A stretch of 64,000 nt of DNA from Pseudoclavibacter sp. 13-3 (GCF_021168475.1 NZ_JAJOZT010000003.1:1-64000); one strand, 5' to 3'; numbered from the stretch's first letter, positions 51,354 through 60,713 are shown. The notes: generated by a model from the letters alone, not told the origin. Numbers and translations: made by a program.

Positions 51354-53866
51354 GCGACACCCGTCAGACGCAGGCCGTCTCCCGCGCACAGCTGGTCGCC
51401 ACACTCGCGTTCACGAGCGCCGTGCTGGCCCTCGTGATCATCGGCTCGTGGCCGATCTATCGCAAGCCCACGCTCTTCGTGGCCGGCGGGGCAGCGCTCG
51501 TCGCGGGCCTGGCGGTCGGCCTCGTGATCGTGCGGCGGCGCCTGCGGCCGCTGCCGGCGATCACGCTCGCCGTGGCGGCCTACGCCGTCGTGGGGTTGCT
51601 GGCCGCCGTGCCGTCGACCTGGTCGGCGCTGCCGGCGACACTGGGCGACGGCGCCCTCGAAGTGCTCTCCGCCCCGGTCACCGGCTGGAAGAATCTGCTC
51701 ACGATCACGCTCCCGGTCGGCGACTTCCAGGGCATGCAGCTGCCGCTCTTCCTGGTCGTCTACGTCGCGGCTCTGCTCTCTGTGCTCTTCTCGCTGCGTC
51801 TGACGCGGGGCTGGGGGCTCGCGCTCCCGGTGCTCGGCGCGGCCCTGCTCTTTCCGACCTTCTTCGGCGCACGCGGTGCGGCCGAGACGGTGTCGCTGCC
51901 CGGCCTGCGCGCACCGGTGCACCTGGTCTGCGGGCTGCTGGGGCTGGGCCTGCTGCTGGCCTGGCCGATCGTTCGGCAGCGGCGGGCGCGTCTGGCCGCT
52001 CGCGTGGCCTATGCCGGTGATGTGACCGGGCAGGCCGAGGGCGAGGCCGCTCGAAAGCCGGCGGATGCCGTGGAGGTCGCCATCGCATCCCCCGGCCGGC
52101 GCGGCGCACGCCTGCGACGGGTCGCGCTGGCCGTCGGCATGGCCGTCGTCGCTGTGGTCGTGGCCGGCGCGGCGAGCGGGCCGCTGCTCGGCGACCGCGA
52201 TCGCGTCGTGGGGCGCAGCGTCGTCGAGCCCGAGACACAGGTGCCGCCGCTGAACAGCCCGTTGGCCGCGTTCCGACGCAACTTCACCGCGGCGCATCTG
52301 AATCAGACCCTGCTGACCGTCAGCGGCGACGCTCCGCAGCGACTGCGATTCGCGACGCTCGGCGAGTACGACGGCGATGTCTTCCGCACGGCAGATCCAG
52401 AGCAGCGCAGCAGCGCCGACACCGCCTTTCGGCGCGTGCCGTTCGTGCTCGACACCACCGGCGAGACACGCGACGCGACGGTCACGGTCGGTGACTACCA
52501 GTCGGTCTGGGTGCCGCTCGGCGAGCAGTTGGGGCAGCTGCGGTTCGACGGCGGTGAGCAGCGTTCGCTCGGCAGTCGATTCTTCTTCAGCGACCGTCTG
52601 CAGTCCGGCATCCAGCTCGCCGATCGGGCAGGGCAGCAGGGTCTGCGCGCGGGCGACGAGTACACGTTCTCGTTCGCGCCCGACGACGATCAGCCGTCGT
52701 CTGACCTGGGCCCCGGGAGCGGCTCGGTCGACGGCGTCAGCGCCGATCTGATGCCCGAGCTCAACGAGTGGGTCGCTCAGAAGCGCGAGGGCGGGGCCAC
52801 GCTCGGCGAGGTGCAGCGGCTGAACCGCCTGCTCATCCAGCGCAGCTACCTGGGGCACAGCAAAGACGACCCCGGGCAGGGCGAGAACAGCTGGCTGCCT
52901 CGCGACTACCAGTTTCGCGGCAGCGATGCCGGGCATACGCGCGCCCGCATCGACGGGCTGTTCGGCTCGATGCTCGACAACCGCTATCTCGACTGCTCGA
53001 GCACGGTGTCGCAGTGTGCGGCCACCGTCGGCGACCAGGAGCAGTACGCGACAGCGACTGCGCTCATCGCGCGAGTGGTGGGCTTTCCCTCTCGGGTCGT
53101 CTACGGGGCCAAGGTCGAAGAAGACGGCCGCGTGCAGGGGCGGGATGTCACGGCGTGGGCCGAGGTGCTCACCAGCGACGGCCGGTGGGTCGCCGTCGAC
53201 GCCGATCCGCGCACCGACAACCGCTTCGTCGAGAACCCCGACCAGAACGCGTTCAAGCGCTACAGCCCGACGACGGCTCAGCAGAACGCGGGGCAGGTGC
53301 CGCCGCCAGACAAAGATCCGTCTGGGGGCGACCTCGGCTCGGATGTCGCCAGCAGCAGTCAGGTGCTCGCCCGGGTGCTCGCGATCGTGCGCGGCACCAC
53401 GACGGTGCTCTTCTGGGCGGCGCTGATCACGCTGCCGCTGTGGGGTGTGCTGCTGGTCAAATTGCTGCGGCGACGTCGTCGTCGCACCCGAGGCAGCTCA
53501 GATCAGCGCATCGTCGCCGGCTGGGACGAGCACGTCGACAACATCGTCGACGCTGGTGGCAGCGTGCCGATTCGGGCCACGCGACGCGAGATCGCCGAGC
53601 CGCTGGGCAGCGAGAGTCGACGGCTTGCCGACCTCGCCGACTGGGCGGCGTTCTCGGGGGTCGGGCTCAGCGCCGAGCAGGCTGCCGAGTACTGGCGGCT
53701 CGTCGACGCCGAACGCGTTCGAATGGTGGCCGACAAGACCGGCTGGCAGCGGTGGAAGGCGCGTTTGTCGCCCAAATCGCTGACAGGATATGTTAGACGC
53801 GTGCGCATTCTCGCACAGGTTCCCCAGCGTCTGCGCTTGGGGCTGGGAAGAGGAAAGACAAGATGA
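51350..53866 (+). CDS. TgpA-like membrane protein with a catalytically dead transglutaminase domain
   Basis: 838 residues. Six or more TM helices (about 15-220), an extracellular part with a transglutaminase-like domain (about 470-630), another TM helix (about 682-705) and a cytoplasmic tail. The region matching the usual G-x-C-EQFA motif reads VGDQEQYATA, so the catalytic Cys is Gln563. The catalytic His before AW is Thr601 (VTAWAEV). Only the Asp (VDADP, residue 617) remains. It may therefore bind a substrate or partner without catalysis. It is the usual fourth member of MoxR-DUF58-Ig clusters. ATG 51350 overlaps the DUF58 stop; its stop overlaps the FHA gene. Confidence 0.85.
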   Translation: MSDTRQTQAVSRAQLVATLAFTSAVLALVIIGSWPIYRKPTLFVAGGAALVAGLAVGLVIVRRRLRPLPAITLAVAAYAVVGLLAAVPSTWSALPATLGDGALEVLSAPVTGWKNLLTITLPVGDFQGMQLPLFLVVYVAALLSVLFSLRLTRGWGLALPVLGAALLFPTFFGARGAAETVSLPGLRAPVHLVCGLLGLGLLLAWPIVRQRRARLAARVAYAGDVTGQAEGEAARKPADAVEVAIASPGRRGARLRRVALAVGMAVVAVVVAGAASGPLLGDRDRVVGRSVVEPETQVPPLNSPLAAFRRNFTAAHLNQTLLTVSGDAPQRLRFATLGEYDGDVFRTADPEQRSSADTAFRRVPFVLDTTGETRDATVTVGDYQSVWVPLGEQLGQLRFDGGEQRSLGSRFFFSDRLQSGIQLADRAGQQGLRAGDEYTFSFAPDDDQPSSDLGPGSGSVDGVSADLMPELNEWVAQKREGGATLGEVQRLNRLLIQRSYLGHSKDDPGQGENSWLPRDYQFRGSDAGHTRARIDGLFGSMLDNRYLDCSSTVSQCAATVGDQEQYATATALIARVVGFPSRVVYGAKVEEDGRVQGRDVTAWAEVLTSDGRWVAVDADPRTDNRFVENPDQNAFKRYSPTTAQQNAGQVPPPDKDPSGGDLGSDVASSSQVLARVLAIVRGTTTVLFWAALITLPLWGVLLVKLLRRRRRRTRGSSDQRIVAGWDEHVDNIVDAGGSVPIRATRREIAEPLGSESRRLADLADWAAFSGVGLSAEQAAEYWRLVDAERVRMVADKTGWQRWKARLSPKSLTGYVRRVRILAQVPQRLRLGLGRGKTR

Positions 53867-54885
53867 CGAATCCGCAGTTTCCCTCATACGGATCCAACGA
53901 CTGGACCGATGGCGCACATCTCGCCCAGCAGGCGGCCGACCCGGCCACCTCACCAGAGCAGATGCGGGTCATCATCCAGCAGGATCCATCGCTCTCAGCG
54001 GTCGTCGCAGTGAACCCGAGCATCGATGACGCGCTGCGCACCTGGCTCTGGGAGTATGGCGGCGACGACGTGCGGCAGGCCATGAACGACCAGTACGAGC
54101 AAGCCCTCCAGGCGCAGCAGCTGCAGCAGGCGCAGCAGCTGCAGGCGCCGGTCGATGACGGCTCGGGTGCGCAGGGCGGCTTCGCTGCGCAGGGCGGGTT
54201 CGTCGAACAGGTCGCGCCGATGCCGGAGCAGCAGACACCGGCTCACTCCTGGTACCAGGAGTCGGCGCCGGTGATCGACTCAGTGCCCGGTTTCTCGCCT
54301 GCGGAGCCTGCAGACGATGCCCCTTTCGGCACGTCGGAGGCTGCAGCGCCGGCAGTCGGTTCAGACCCGCAGTCGTCTCCTGCCACGCCCCAGCATGCGC
54401 GCGAACCGCAGACGGCCGCACCGCAGGAATCCGCAGTCTTCCCGGGCGCGGCAGACTTCGGTGACTCGGCAGACCTCGGGGGTGCCGAGAGCTTCGGCGC
54501 CAGCGCCGACATCGAAGATGACGATGCTGAGAAGACGGTGCTGGTGCGTCGCAACCATCGCCCGACCAGCCACCTGCTGCTCGAGTCCGGTGACAGCGTC
54601 GAGATCGAGGCCGATGTGGCGATTCTGGGACGCAACCCGCGCGGCGAGTTCAGCCGACGCGATCAGATCGTGCGCATCCCTGATTCGCACAAGACGATCT
54701 CGAAGACGCACGCCAAGCTGGAGTGGGTCGACGGGGGCTGGTTCATCACCGATCTCGAGTCGACCAACGGCGTGACTCTGGGCACGGCTGATGACGAAGT
54801 CGAGATCACCCCGAACAGCGCGACCCCGCTTGACGGGCCGTTCGCGCTCGGACTCTACCGCATGGAGCTCAGGGTCGATCGCTGA
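53863..54885 (+). CDS. FHA-domain protein with N-terminal leucine-rich-repeat variant
   Basis: 340 residues. Residues 10-75 (LAQQAADPATSPEQMRVIIQ, VAVNPSIDDALRTWLW) resemble the LRV repeats seen at the N-termini of actinobacterial proteins. A Gln/Ala-rich linker (82-215) follows. DAEKTVLVRR around Thr225 is a likely phosphorylation site. The FHA domain (about 235-340) has AILGRNP, ISKTHAKLEW and LESTNGVTL, with all phospho-Thr-binding residues present. It probably reads phosphorylation by the cluster kinase. ATG 53863 overlaps the preceding stop. Last gene of the cluster. Confidence 0.88.
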   Translation: MTNPQFPSYGSNDWTDGAHLAQQAADPATSPEQMRVIIQQDPSLSAVVAVNPSIDDALRTWLWEYGGDDVRQAMNDQYEQALQAQQLQQAQQLQAPVDDGSGAQGGFAAQGGFVEQVAPMPEQQTPAHSWYQESAPVIDSVPGFSPAEPADDAPFGTSEAAAPAVGSDPQSSPATPQHAREPQTAAPQESAVFPGAADFGDSADLGGAESFGASADIEDDDAEKTVLVRRNHRPTSHLLLESGDSVEIEADVAILGRNPRGEFSRRDQIVRIPDSHKTISKTHAKLEWVDGGWFITDLESTNGVTLGTADDEVEITPNSATPLDGPFALGLYRMELRVDR

Positions 54886-54927
54886 TCACCGGTCTGCGCG
54901 CGCCGCTGGGTGAGCGCCGATCACATC

Positions 54928-54956
54928 TTGTGCATCAGGTGCGAAGTGTGTATAGT
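54928..54956 (+). promoter_or_regulatory. Promoter of tRNA-Arg(ACG)
   Basis: TTGTGC (54928-54933), a 17-bp spacer and TATAGT (54951-54956), 15 bp before the tRNA. Confidence 0.75.
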
Positions 54957-54970
54957 GATTCTTCGGACAT

Positions 54971-55047
<77 letters not shown>

Positions 55048-55052
55048 TGAGA

Positions 55053-55080
55053 AAAGGCCCCGCATTCGCGGGGCCTTTTT
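55053..55080 (+). terminator. Rho-independent terminator after tRNA-Arg
   Basis: AAAGGCCCCGC pairs with GCGGGGCCTTT around an ATTC loop and ends in a T run. Confidence 0.93.
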
Positions 55081-55129
55081 CATACCCAGACACCTGTGCG
55101 ATGCTGGGCTCGATGAGCACAGACGTGGT

Positions 55130-55702
55130 GTGAACATGCATGGGTGCGAAATGAATGCGGGTGTGAATGAACGTGGTCGTGCAGTGAACACCAAGCAGCT
55201 GCAACAGGTGCGTGAGCTGCTTGGGCAGGCGGTCGGGTCGCTGCGCGAGGCAGGTTCGCGCGACGAGGCGCTCGCCCGCTATGTGCCGCCGCAGAGGCGA
55301 TGGGTGTTCACCCGTCGCGCCCGTCTCGAACCCGTCTGCAGAGTCTGGCGCATCGGTATGCTGCTGGCCAACGAGGCCGGTGACGCCTGGATCGTCGGCA
55401 CGACGACTCGAGTGCTGGAACCGGCCTGGCCGCGCAACACGGCGCTTGCGATCGAAGAACGACGGAGGCTCCAGGAGCTCGCCTGGAACGGCCCCTTCGA
55501 GCGTGGCGACACGGTCAACTTCGAGGCGGTCCCGATCGACCTGAGCAGCGGCGGTCACGGTGAGACCGAGGCGTGCCCCTTCGTCGATGTCGACGGCGAG
55601 ATCATGGTGCGGTGGGATCCGCACACCACGGGCACCCAGCTGCAGCCCTTCGCCGAATACGTCGCCGAGCAGATCCGCCTGCGCATCGATCCGTTCCTCT
55701 AG
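55130..55702 (+). CDS. Protein of unknown function
   Basis: Up to 190 residues, no family recognised. Residues 40-100 contain RRWVFTRRARLEPVCRVWRIGMLLA and AWIVGTTTRVLEP; the C-terminal half contains an acidic FVDVDGEIMVRWDPHTTG. Likely soluble. The start is uncertain: GTG/ATG codons occur at 55130, 55136, 55163 and 55184, and the last (VNTKQLQQVRELLGQ) begins the well-structured part. No clear ribosome-binding site. It runs tail-to-tail into the FHA-ABC gene. Confidence 0.65.
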   Translation: MNMHGCEMNAGVNERGRAVNTKQLQQVRELLGQAVGSLREAGSRDEALARYVPPQRRWVFTRRARLEPVCRVWRIGMLLANEAGDAWIVGTTTRVLEPAWPRNTALAIEERRRLQELAWNGPFERGDTVNFEAVPIDLSSGGHGETEACPFVDVDGEIMVRWDPHTTGTQLQPFAEYVAEQIRLRIDPFL

Positions 55703-55712
55703 GTCGGCGTCG

Positions 55713-58265
55713 TCAGCCGCGAGTGCGGCGCAGGCGTGCCCAGGCCCCGGCCAGCGAGACCGCACTCATCGCGATGACGATGCCGAGGCTGCTCCACCAG
55801 CGCCACAGCTCGTGCTCCCACAGCGGATCGGTCGCGGGCATGCTCGACTGTGCGACCTGTCGCTCGGCCTCGTCCGAGATTTCGAGCAGGTGCGGCAGAT
55901 CGGTGCTGATCGCCGCCATCGCCATCGTCCAACGCGCCGGAACGGCGCGCGAGATTCCGTCGAGCACCTGGTTGTCGGTCAGGGGGATGAACCCGCCGAT
56001 CATCACCAGCTGCACCAGGAAGACGACGATGATGACCGGCATCACCTGGCTCTGCGAAGTCACCAACGCCGAGAGCAGCAGGCCGAGCATCAGACAGACG
56101 GTCACGGTGACGCCCATCGCGAGCACCAGCTCGGTGCGGGCGCCGAGGCCGAGAATGCCGTCGCCCTCCGGTGGCGGCTTCACCACACCCGCCATGAAGA
56201 CCATGACGATGGCGCCGATCCACCCCAAGATCCCGTAGACGATCACCTTCGACAGTAGATAGCACCAGATCGAGAGGTTCACCGCACGTTCGCGCAGAAA
56301 GATCGAGCGCTCGCTGACCAGGTCGCGAATGGTCATCGCCACGCCCATGAACGCGGCGCCGATGGTGAGCAGCGCCAGGATCAGCTGCGGCTCAGTCGCA
56401 TGCTTGGCGCCGGCCACCTGCGTCAGGCCGGTGTCGCCGGGCACGACCAGTGGCAGCAGGCCGACCAGGAACGGCACCGCGAGCAGAAAGACGCTGTATC
56501 CGCGGTCGGCGAGCAGCAGCGCGATCTGACGCCTGATCAGGGTCAGCAGCTGCCGCGGTCGAGCCGAGGAATCCGTCGTCGCGGTCGACTGCTCGGCACG
56601 TGGCTCGTGCCGGTGCTGCGGCTGAGGTGCGTGACGCTGCCAGCGTTCACGGCATCCGTCGGGGTCGCTCTTCAGCCGGTCGAAGATCGTCGACCAGTCG
56701 GCGGTGCCGAAGTAGCTGACGGCCTGCACCGGCGACCCGATGAACGCGGGCGCGCCCCCGGGCACGAGCACGACGATCTGATCGCAGAGGGTCAGACAGG
56801 CGACCGAGTGCGTGATGACCAGAACCGTGCGGTCGCCGTCGGCCAGTGAGCGGAACTCATGCATCAGCTGACGGTCGAGGGCCGGGTCGAGGCCCGAGGT
56901 CGGCTCGTCGAGAATCAGAAATGACGGCTCGGTGAGCAGCTCCATTGCCACCGACGCCCGCTTGCGCTGGCCACCGGAGAGCTTGTCGATGCGCGTGTCG
57001 AGATGTGCGCGCAGGTCGAGCTGCTGCACCGCCTTGTCGATCTGGGCGTTGCGCTCCTGGGCTGAGACGTCGGCGCCGAGGCGAAGACGAGCCGCGTACT
57101 TGAGCGCCTGATGCAGCTTGAGATGACGGTGGATGACGTCGTCCTGCGGAACCATGCCGATGCGTTTCTTGGCGATCGCATACTGCCGATGGATGTCGAA
57201 CCCGTCGAAGCTGGCTCGCCCCTCGCTCACGCGATTGAGCCCCGAGATCGCCTTCACAAGGGTCGACTTGCCGGCTCCTGACGGGCCGATCACGGCGGTG
57301 AGCGTGCCGCGCGGCGCCGAGAAGTCGACGTGGTCGAGCAGCTTGCGACCATTGCCGAGTGTGAAGCTGACCTGGTCGACTTCGAGGCCTCCGCGGTCGG
57401 GAAAGGCCACGCTGGCCGGCACGAGGCGCTGGCGGCGAAGGGTGAAGTCGGTCGCCCCCGACGTGAGGATGTCGCCCTCGCGCATGTGCGCGGTGGTCAC
57501 GGGGCTGCCGTTCAGGTAGACGCCGTCGCGAGGTCGGCTCTGCACCAGCAGGCCGTCTCGTTGCCCCTGCAGGCGGGCACTCTGCAGCGGCGAATGCAGA
57601 TCTGGAAGCACCACGTCGCTGGCGGTCGACCGTCCCATGATCATGTGCTGGTTCGGCGCGATGCTCCAGCCGGCCGATGCATCCGGCTGCGACTTCGGCG
57701 GCTGCGTCTGGGGTGGGTGCTGCACCTGCGCCTGGTGCTGTCGCGGAGGCGGGGCCTGCGGCGACGGCGAATGCAGTGGTCGCGGCCGCTGCGCGGACGG
57801 CATTCTCGGCGGCAGTGGCCCCGACGCGGCGGGCAGGCCTCTGGCCTTGACGGTGGGCTCGCCCGGCGTCGACGTCTCTGGCGCCGGGTTGGTGCCGTCG
57901 GCGCGAATCAGACGGATCGACACGACCGGCCCCTGCACGGCGTTCCCCAGACGAACGACCGTGTCTGCGGCGATGCCCTCGCGAGAGATGCGCCGGCCGT
58001 TGATGTAGCTGCCGTTGCTCGAGCTCAGGTCTTCGACGTACCAGCCGCCGTGGAAGCCGATGAGCAGCTGTCGACGAGAGACCAGCGGGTCGCGAACGGT
58101 GATCTGCGCGGCGACGCCTCGACCGATGATCGCGAACTCCTGCGGCTGCAGCGTCACCGTGCGGTCGCCGGCCGTCACGACCAGCGATCCTGATGCCACG
58201 TCAGTCGTGGCTGCGACGACACCATGCTGTTCGCCGGTGTGCGCGCTCGATTGGTGTGCCAGCAT
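55713..58265 (-). CDS. FHA-FHA-ABC transporter fusion (Rv1747-like)
   Basis: 850 residues. FHA1 (about 30-115) has AIIGRG, VSRRQLLI and SSSNGSYINGR. A Pro/Gln-rich linker (about 120-195) follows. FHA2 (about 200-280) keeps MIMGRSTASDVVLPD and DGVYLNGSP but has SPLQSARL instead of the Ser-x-x-His motif. ABC-G type ATPase (about 290-520): GPSGAGKSTL, LSGGQRKRASVA, FLILDEPTSGLDP. ABC2 membrane domain (about 600-845) with six TM helices. M. tuberculosis Rv1747 has this same order and is controlled by a Ser/Thr kinase through its FHA domains. It probably exports lipids or glycolipids. ATG 58265 is near the first FHA domain. Confidence 0.9.
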   Translation of the reverse strand: MLAHQSSAHTGEQHGVVAATTDVASGSLVVTAGDRTVTLQPQEFAIIGRGVAAQITVRDPLVSRRQLLIGFHGGWYVEDLSSSNGSYINGRRISREGIAADTVVRLGNAVQGPVVSIRLIRADGTNPAPETSTPGEPTVKARGLPAASGPLPPRMPSAQRPRPLHSPSPQAPPPRQHQAQVQHPPQTQPPKSQPDASAGWSIAPNQHMIMGRSTASDVVLPDLHSPLQSARLQGQRDGLLVQSRPRDGVYLNGSPVTTAHMREGDILTSGATDFTLRRQRLVPASVAFPDRGGLEVDQVSFTLGNGRKLLDHVDFSAPRGTLTAVIGPSGAGKSTLVKAISGLNRVSEGRASFDGFDIHRQYAIAKKRIGMVPQDDVIHRHLKLHQALKYAARLRLGADVSAQERNAQIDKAVQQLDLRAHLDTRIDKLSGGQRKRASVAMELLTEPSFLILDEPTSGLDPALDRQLMHEFRSLADGDRTVLVITHSVACLTLCDQIVVLVPGGAPAFIGSPVQAVSYFGTADWSTIFDRLKSDPDGCRERWQRHAPQPQHRHEPRAEQSTATTDSSARPRQLLTLIRRQIALLLADRGYSVFLLAVPFLVGLLPLVVPGDTGLTQVAGAKHATEPQLILALLTIGAAFMGVAMTIRDLVSERSIFLRERAVNLSIWCYLLSKVIVYGILGWIGAIVMVFMAGVVKPPPEGDGILGLGARTELVLAMGVTVTVCLMLGLLLSALVTSQSQVMPVIIVVFLVQLVMIGGFIPLTDNQVLDGISRAVPARWTMAMAAISTDLPHLLEISDEAERQVAQSSMPATDPLWEHELWRWWSSLGIVIAMSAVSLAGAWARLRRTRG

Positions 58266-58330
58266 CCGCCCCCCTCAGGCCTCAGCCAGTCTACCGGAGC
58301 CGCCAGTCGGCGAGCACCAGACCATAGCGA

Positions 58331-59200
58331 TCAGTCAGAGGGCAGCCCGAGGTCGCGCAGGGCCTCGCGCAGTCGCTCGCGGCCGAAGAAGTCGGCGTCG
58401 TCGGCGAAGTGCTCGGTGATGTAGGTCTGCCAGTCGAACTCTCGCCCGTATTCGGCGAAGAAGGCGTTGATGCGCTCGGCGTAGGCGTCGAGCCCGGGCA
58501 GCACGTCGGCGTCGTACTGCTCATGATGCACGACGATCTCGGGCAGAGGCCGCGGGCGGATCTTCGCGCGATCGGTCGGACTCGGCCACCCCAGCGTCAT
58601 GCCGAAGGCGACGGCTGTGTGCGGCGGCAGCGCGAGGGCGGCGGCGGTCTCTTCTGGATGGTTTCGCGCACCGCCGATGTAGGTGATGCCCATGCCCAGC
58701 GACTCAGCGGCGACCGTGGCGTTCTGCGCGGCGAGGGCGGCGTCGACGAAGGCGACGAGGGTGGCCTCGAGCAGCGCACCGCCGGCGAACGGCCGTTCGG
58801 CGCGCTCTGCCAGCGCCGCGGAACGGTGCAGGTCGGCGATCCAGAAGAGCAGCACCGGCGCCTTGTCGATAAAGGGCTGGTTGCCGATCAGCGGCTTCAG
58901 CTGCTCTTTGCGGGCCTGGTCGCGCACGACGATGACGCTCCACGAGTGCTGATTCGAGCTGGTGGATGCGGCCTGTGCGGCCGTCAGAATGGCGCGCAGC
59001 TGGTCGTCGGTCACGTCTCGGTCGCTGAATCGGCGCACCGAGCGATGCTGCAGCTGTCGCAGGATCGTCGGGTTCACGGCGTCGAACGCCGGTGCCCCGT
59101 CGCCGCCGAAGCGCACGCGCAGGGCCTCGACGAGCTCGTCGCGCGTCGGCTGGTGCAGGTCGGGGTTCTGACTGGTCGGTGCGTCTGCAGCTTCGCTCAT
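58331..59200 (-). CDS. Nitroreductase-family protein, NfrA-like
   Basis: 289 residues. NPTILRQLQHRSVRRFSDRDV and ILTAAQAASTSSNQHSWSVIVVRD form the FMN site of NADPH-dependent flavin/nitro reductases of the NfrA/NfsA type. GMGITYIGGARNHPEE and VAFGMTLGWP are further family motifs. It is longer than the nitroreductase at 19239 and belongs to a different branch. ATG 59200 has TAGCAT 6 nt upstream on the minus strand (leaderless). Confidence 0.9.
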   Translation of the reverse strand: MSEAADAPTSQNPDLHQPTRDELVEALRVRFGGDGAPAFDAVNPTILRQLQHRSVRRFSDRDVTDDQLRAILTAAQAASTSSNQHSWSVIVVRDQARKEQLKPLIGNQPFIDKAPVLLFWIADLHRSAALAERAERPFAGGALLEATLVAFVDAALAAQNATVAAESLGMGITYIGGARNHPEETAAALALPPHTAVAFGMTLGWPSPTDRAKIRPRPLPEIVVHHEQYDADVLPGLDAYAERINAFFAEYGREFDWQTYITEHFADDADFFGRERLREALRDLGLPSD

Positions 59201-59206
59201 GCAGTC

Positions 59207-59212
59207 ATGCTA
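59207..59212 (-). promoter_or_regulatory. -10 box of the NfrA-like gene
   Basis: TAGCAT on the minus strand, 6 nt before the ATG at 59200. No Shine-Dalgarno sequence. Confidence 0.55.
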
Positions 59213-59240
59213 TCGGTCGCCGCAGACATGCGCGCCCGGC

Positions 59241-60431
59241 TCAGTGCGACTCGGCGTTCACCGCAGTGCCGATGCGTTCGAAGATCTCGGTGAGAATCGG
59301 CAGCGGCGTGGCGAAGTTGACGCGGATGAAGTCGGCTGCGGCTGGTCCGGTGGCGGCGCCGTCGGTGATCGCGACGCCGGCCTGCTCGAGCACGAAGTCT
59401 CCGAGGGGCCGCGGCAGGCCGTAGTCGCCCAGGTCGATCCAGGCGAGGTAGGTGCCCTCGGGGCGGCGGTACCGTGCTCGGGGCAGGTGTGTGGCGACCA
59501 GCTCGTCGATCGCGCTGCGATTGCGGTCGAGGTAGGCGACAAGGTCGTCGAGCCATCCGCGACTCTCGTCGTAGGCGACGGTGTTCGCGACGACGCCCAG
59601 GGGGCTCACCGCGTCTTCGGGCCAGTAGCGCACCTGCTGCCAGGTGTGCAGATCGTCGTCGTTCGAGAACAGCACCTGGGCGGTCTTGAGCCCCGCGAGG
59701 TTCCACGCCTTCGACGCACTGGTCACCGTGACGGTGTGCGCGGCCGCGGCCTCGTTCACCGAGGCGTAGGGCACGTGACGGTTGGGGGCGTAGACCAGGG
59801 GAGCGTGGATCTCATCGGCGAACACCCGGCCGCCGTGGCGCTCGACGACCTCGCTGATGGCCACGAGTTCGTCTCGAGTGTAGACGTGCCCGGTGGGGTT
59901 CTGCGGGTTGACCAGCACGAGCACCTCGCCGCCCGCGCGAAAGGCCTGGTCGAGCGCGTCGGGGTCGAGACGCCCGTCGGCTTCGAGCGGCACCTGCACG
60001 GTGTCACGCTGCCAGGCCTGCTGCGGCAGAAAGAGGAAGGGCATGTACGCCGGCGTCGGCAGAATCACTTTGCTGTCCGAGCTGCGTGTGAAGTGCTGCA
60101 GCGTCACCTCGAGGCCGCTGACCACGTCGGAGAGACGGCCGACGTGCTCGGCGTCGATCTGCCATCCGTAGGCGTCGCCGTACCACTTCGCCGTTGCCTC
60201 CTGCATCGCCAGCGCCTGGTGCGGCACCAGGTAGCCGAAGCGGCTCTCGCGCACCCAGCGCTCGAGCACCGCCGTGATCTCGGGTGCCGCACCGAAGTCA
60301 GACTCGGCGATGAACGCGCCCACGGCATTCGGATAGTGCGCCCACTTGCGGCCGCCGATGGCGCGCAGCCGGTCGATCGTGATGGCGTCCCAGCGGGCGG
60401 TGAGCTCGGCGAAGGCGGATGCGTCGGTCAT
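59241..60431 (-). CDS. PLP-dependent aminotransferase/C-S lyase, MalY/PatB type
   Basis: 396 residues, fold type I. KWAHYPNAVGAFIAESDFG at the N-terminus is the MalY/PatB hallmark (KW..YP....WVADMDF in the family). VNPQNPTGHVY, FADEIHAPLVY (PLP Asp) and SASKAWNLAGLKTAQV (Schiff-base Lys) follow. It probably cleaves cystathionine or other cysteine S-conjugates to pyruvate, ammonia and thiol. The GAxIAESDFG variant is a small departure from consensus. ATG 60431 has AGAGGAA 6 nt upstream. Confidence 0.88.
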   Translation of the reverse strand: MTDASAFAELTARWDAITIDRLRAIGGRKWAHYPNAVGAFIAESDFGAAPEITAVLERWVRESRFGYLVPHQALAMQEATAKWYGDAYGWQIDAEHVGRLSDVVSGLEVTLQHFTRSSDSKVILPTPAYMPFLFLPQQAWQRDTVQVPLEADGRLDPDALDQAFRAGGEVLVLVNPQNPTGHVYTRDELVAISEVVERHGGRVFADEIHAPLVYAPNRHVPYASVNEAAAAHTVTVTSASKAWNLAGLKTAQVLFSNDDDLHTWQQVRYWPEDAVSPLGVVANTVAYDESRGWLDDLVAYLDRNRSAIDELVATHLPRARYRRPEGTYLAWIDLGDYGLPRPLGDFVLEQAGVAITDGAATGPAAADFIRVNFATPLPILTEIFERIGTAVNAESH

Positions 60432-60713
60432 GTGGTTCCTCTCGGGTGCAGTGCTCGGTCTGCTGCGGATCTCAGTGCGGTACACGTTCAATGATGCGCC
60501 CGACACGACGTGACTCGATTCGATGAGAGGGGTGGCGCTGCGAGATGAGGTGGAATGAGCCAGCTGCCCCAGGGGAAGAGGGCAGCCGGCCCGCACTCAG
60601 AAGAGTGCTGCGCCACAGCAGGCGCTGTGCGTCTCCGCACGCCCACAGCACTTGCAGATCGTGGTGTGGACTCCACCAAAGATACCGATCGGCAGGGTGT
60701 CAGAGCAAGCGAT
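60432..60713. other. Intergenic region with two tandem hairpins
   Basis: No gene seen. GCACTC-AGAA-GAGTGC (60593-60608) and CACAGC-AGGC-GCTGTG (60615-60630) are consecutive perfect hairpins, downstream of the regulator gene on the minus strand. They may act as its terminator. The rest carries the 5' region of the aminotransferase gene. Confidence 0.5.
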
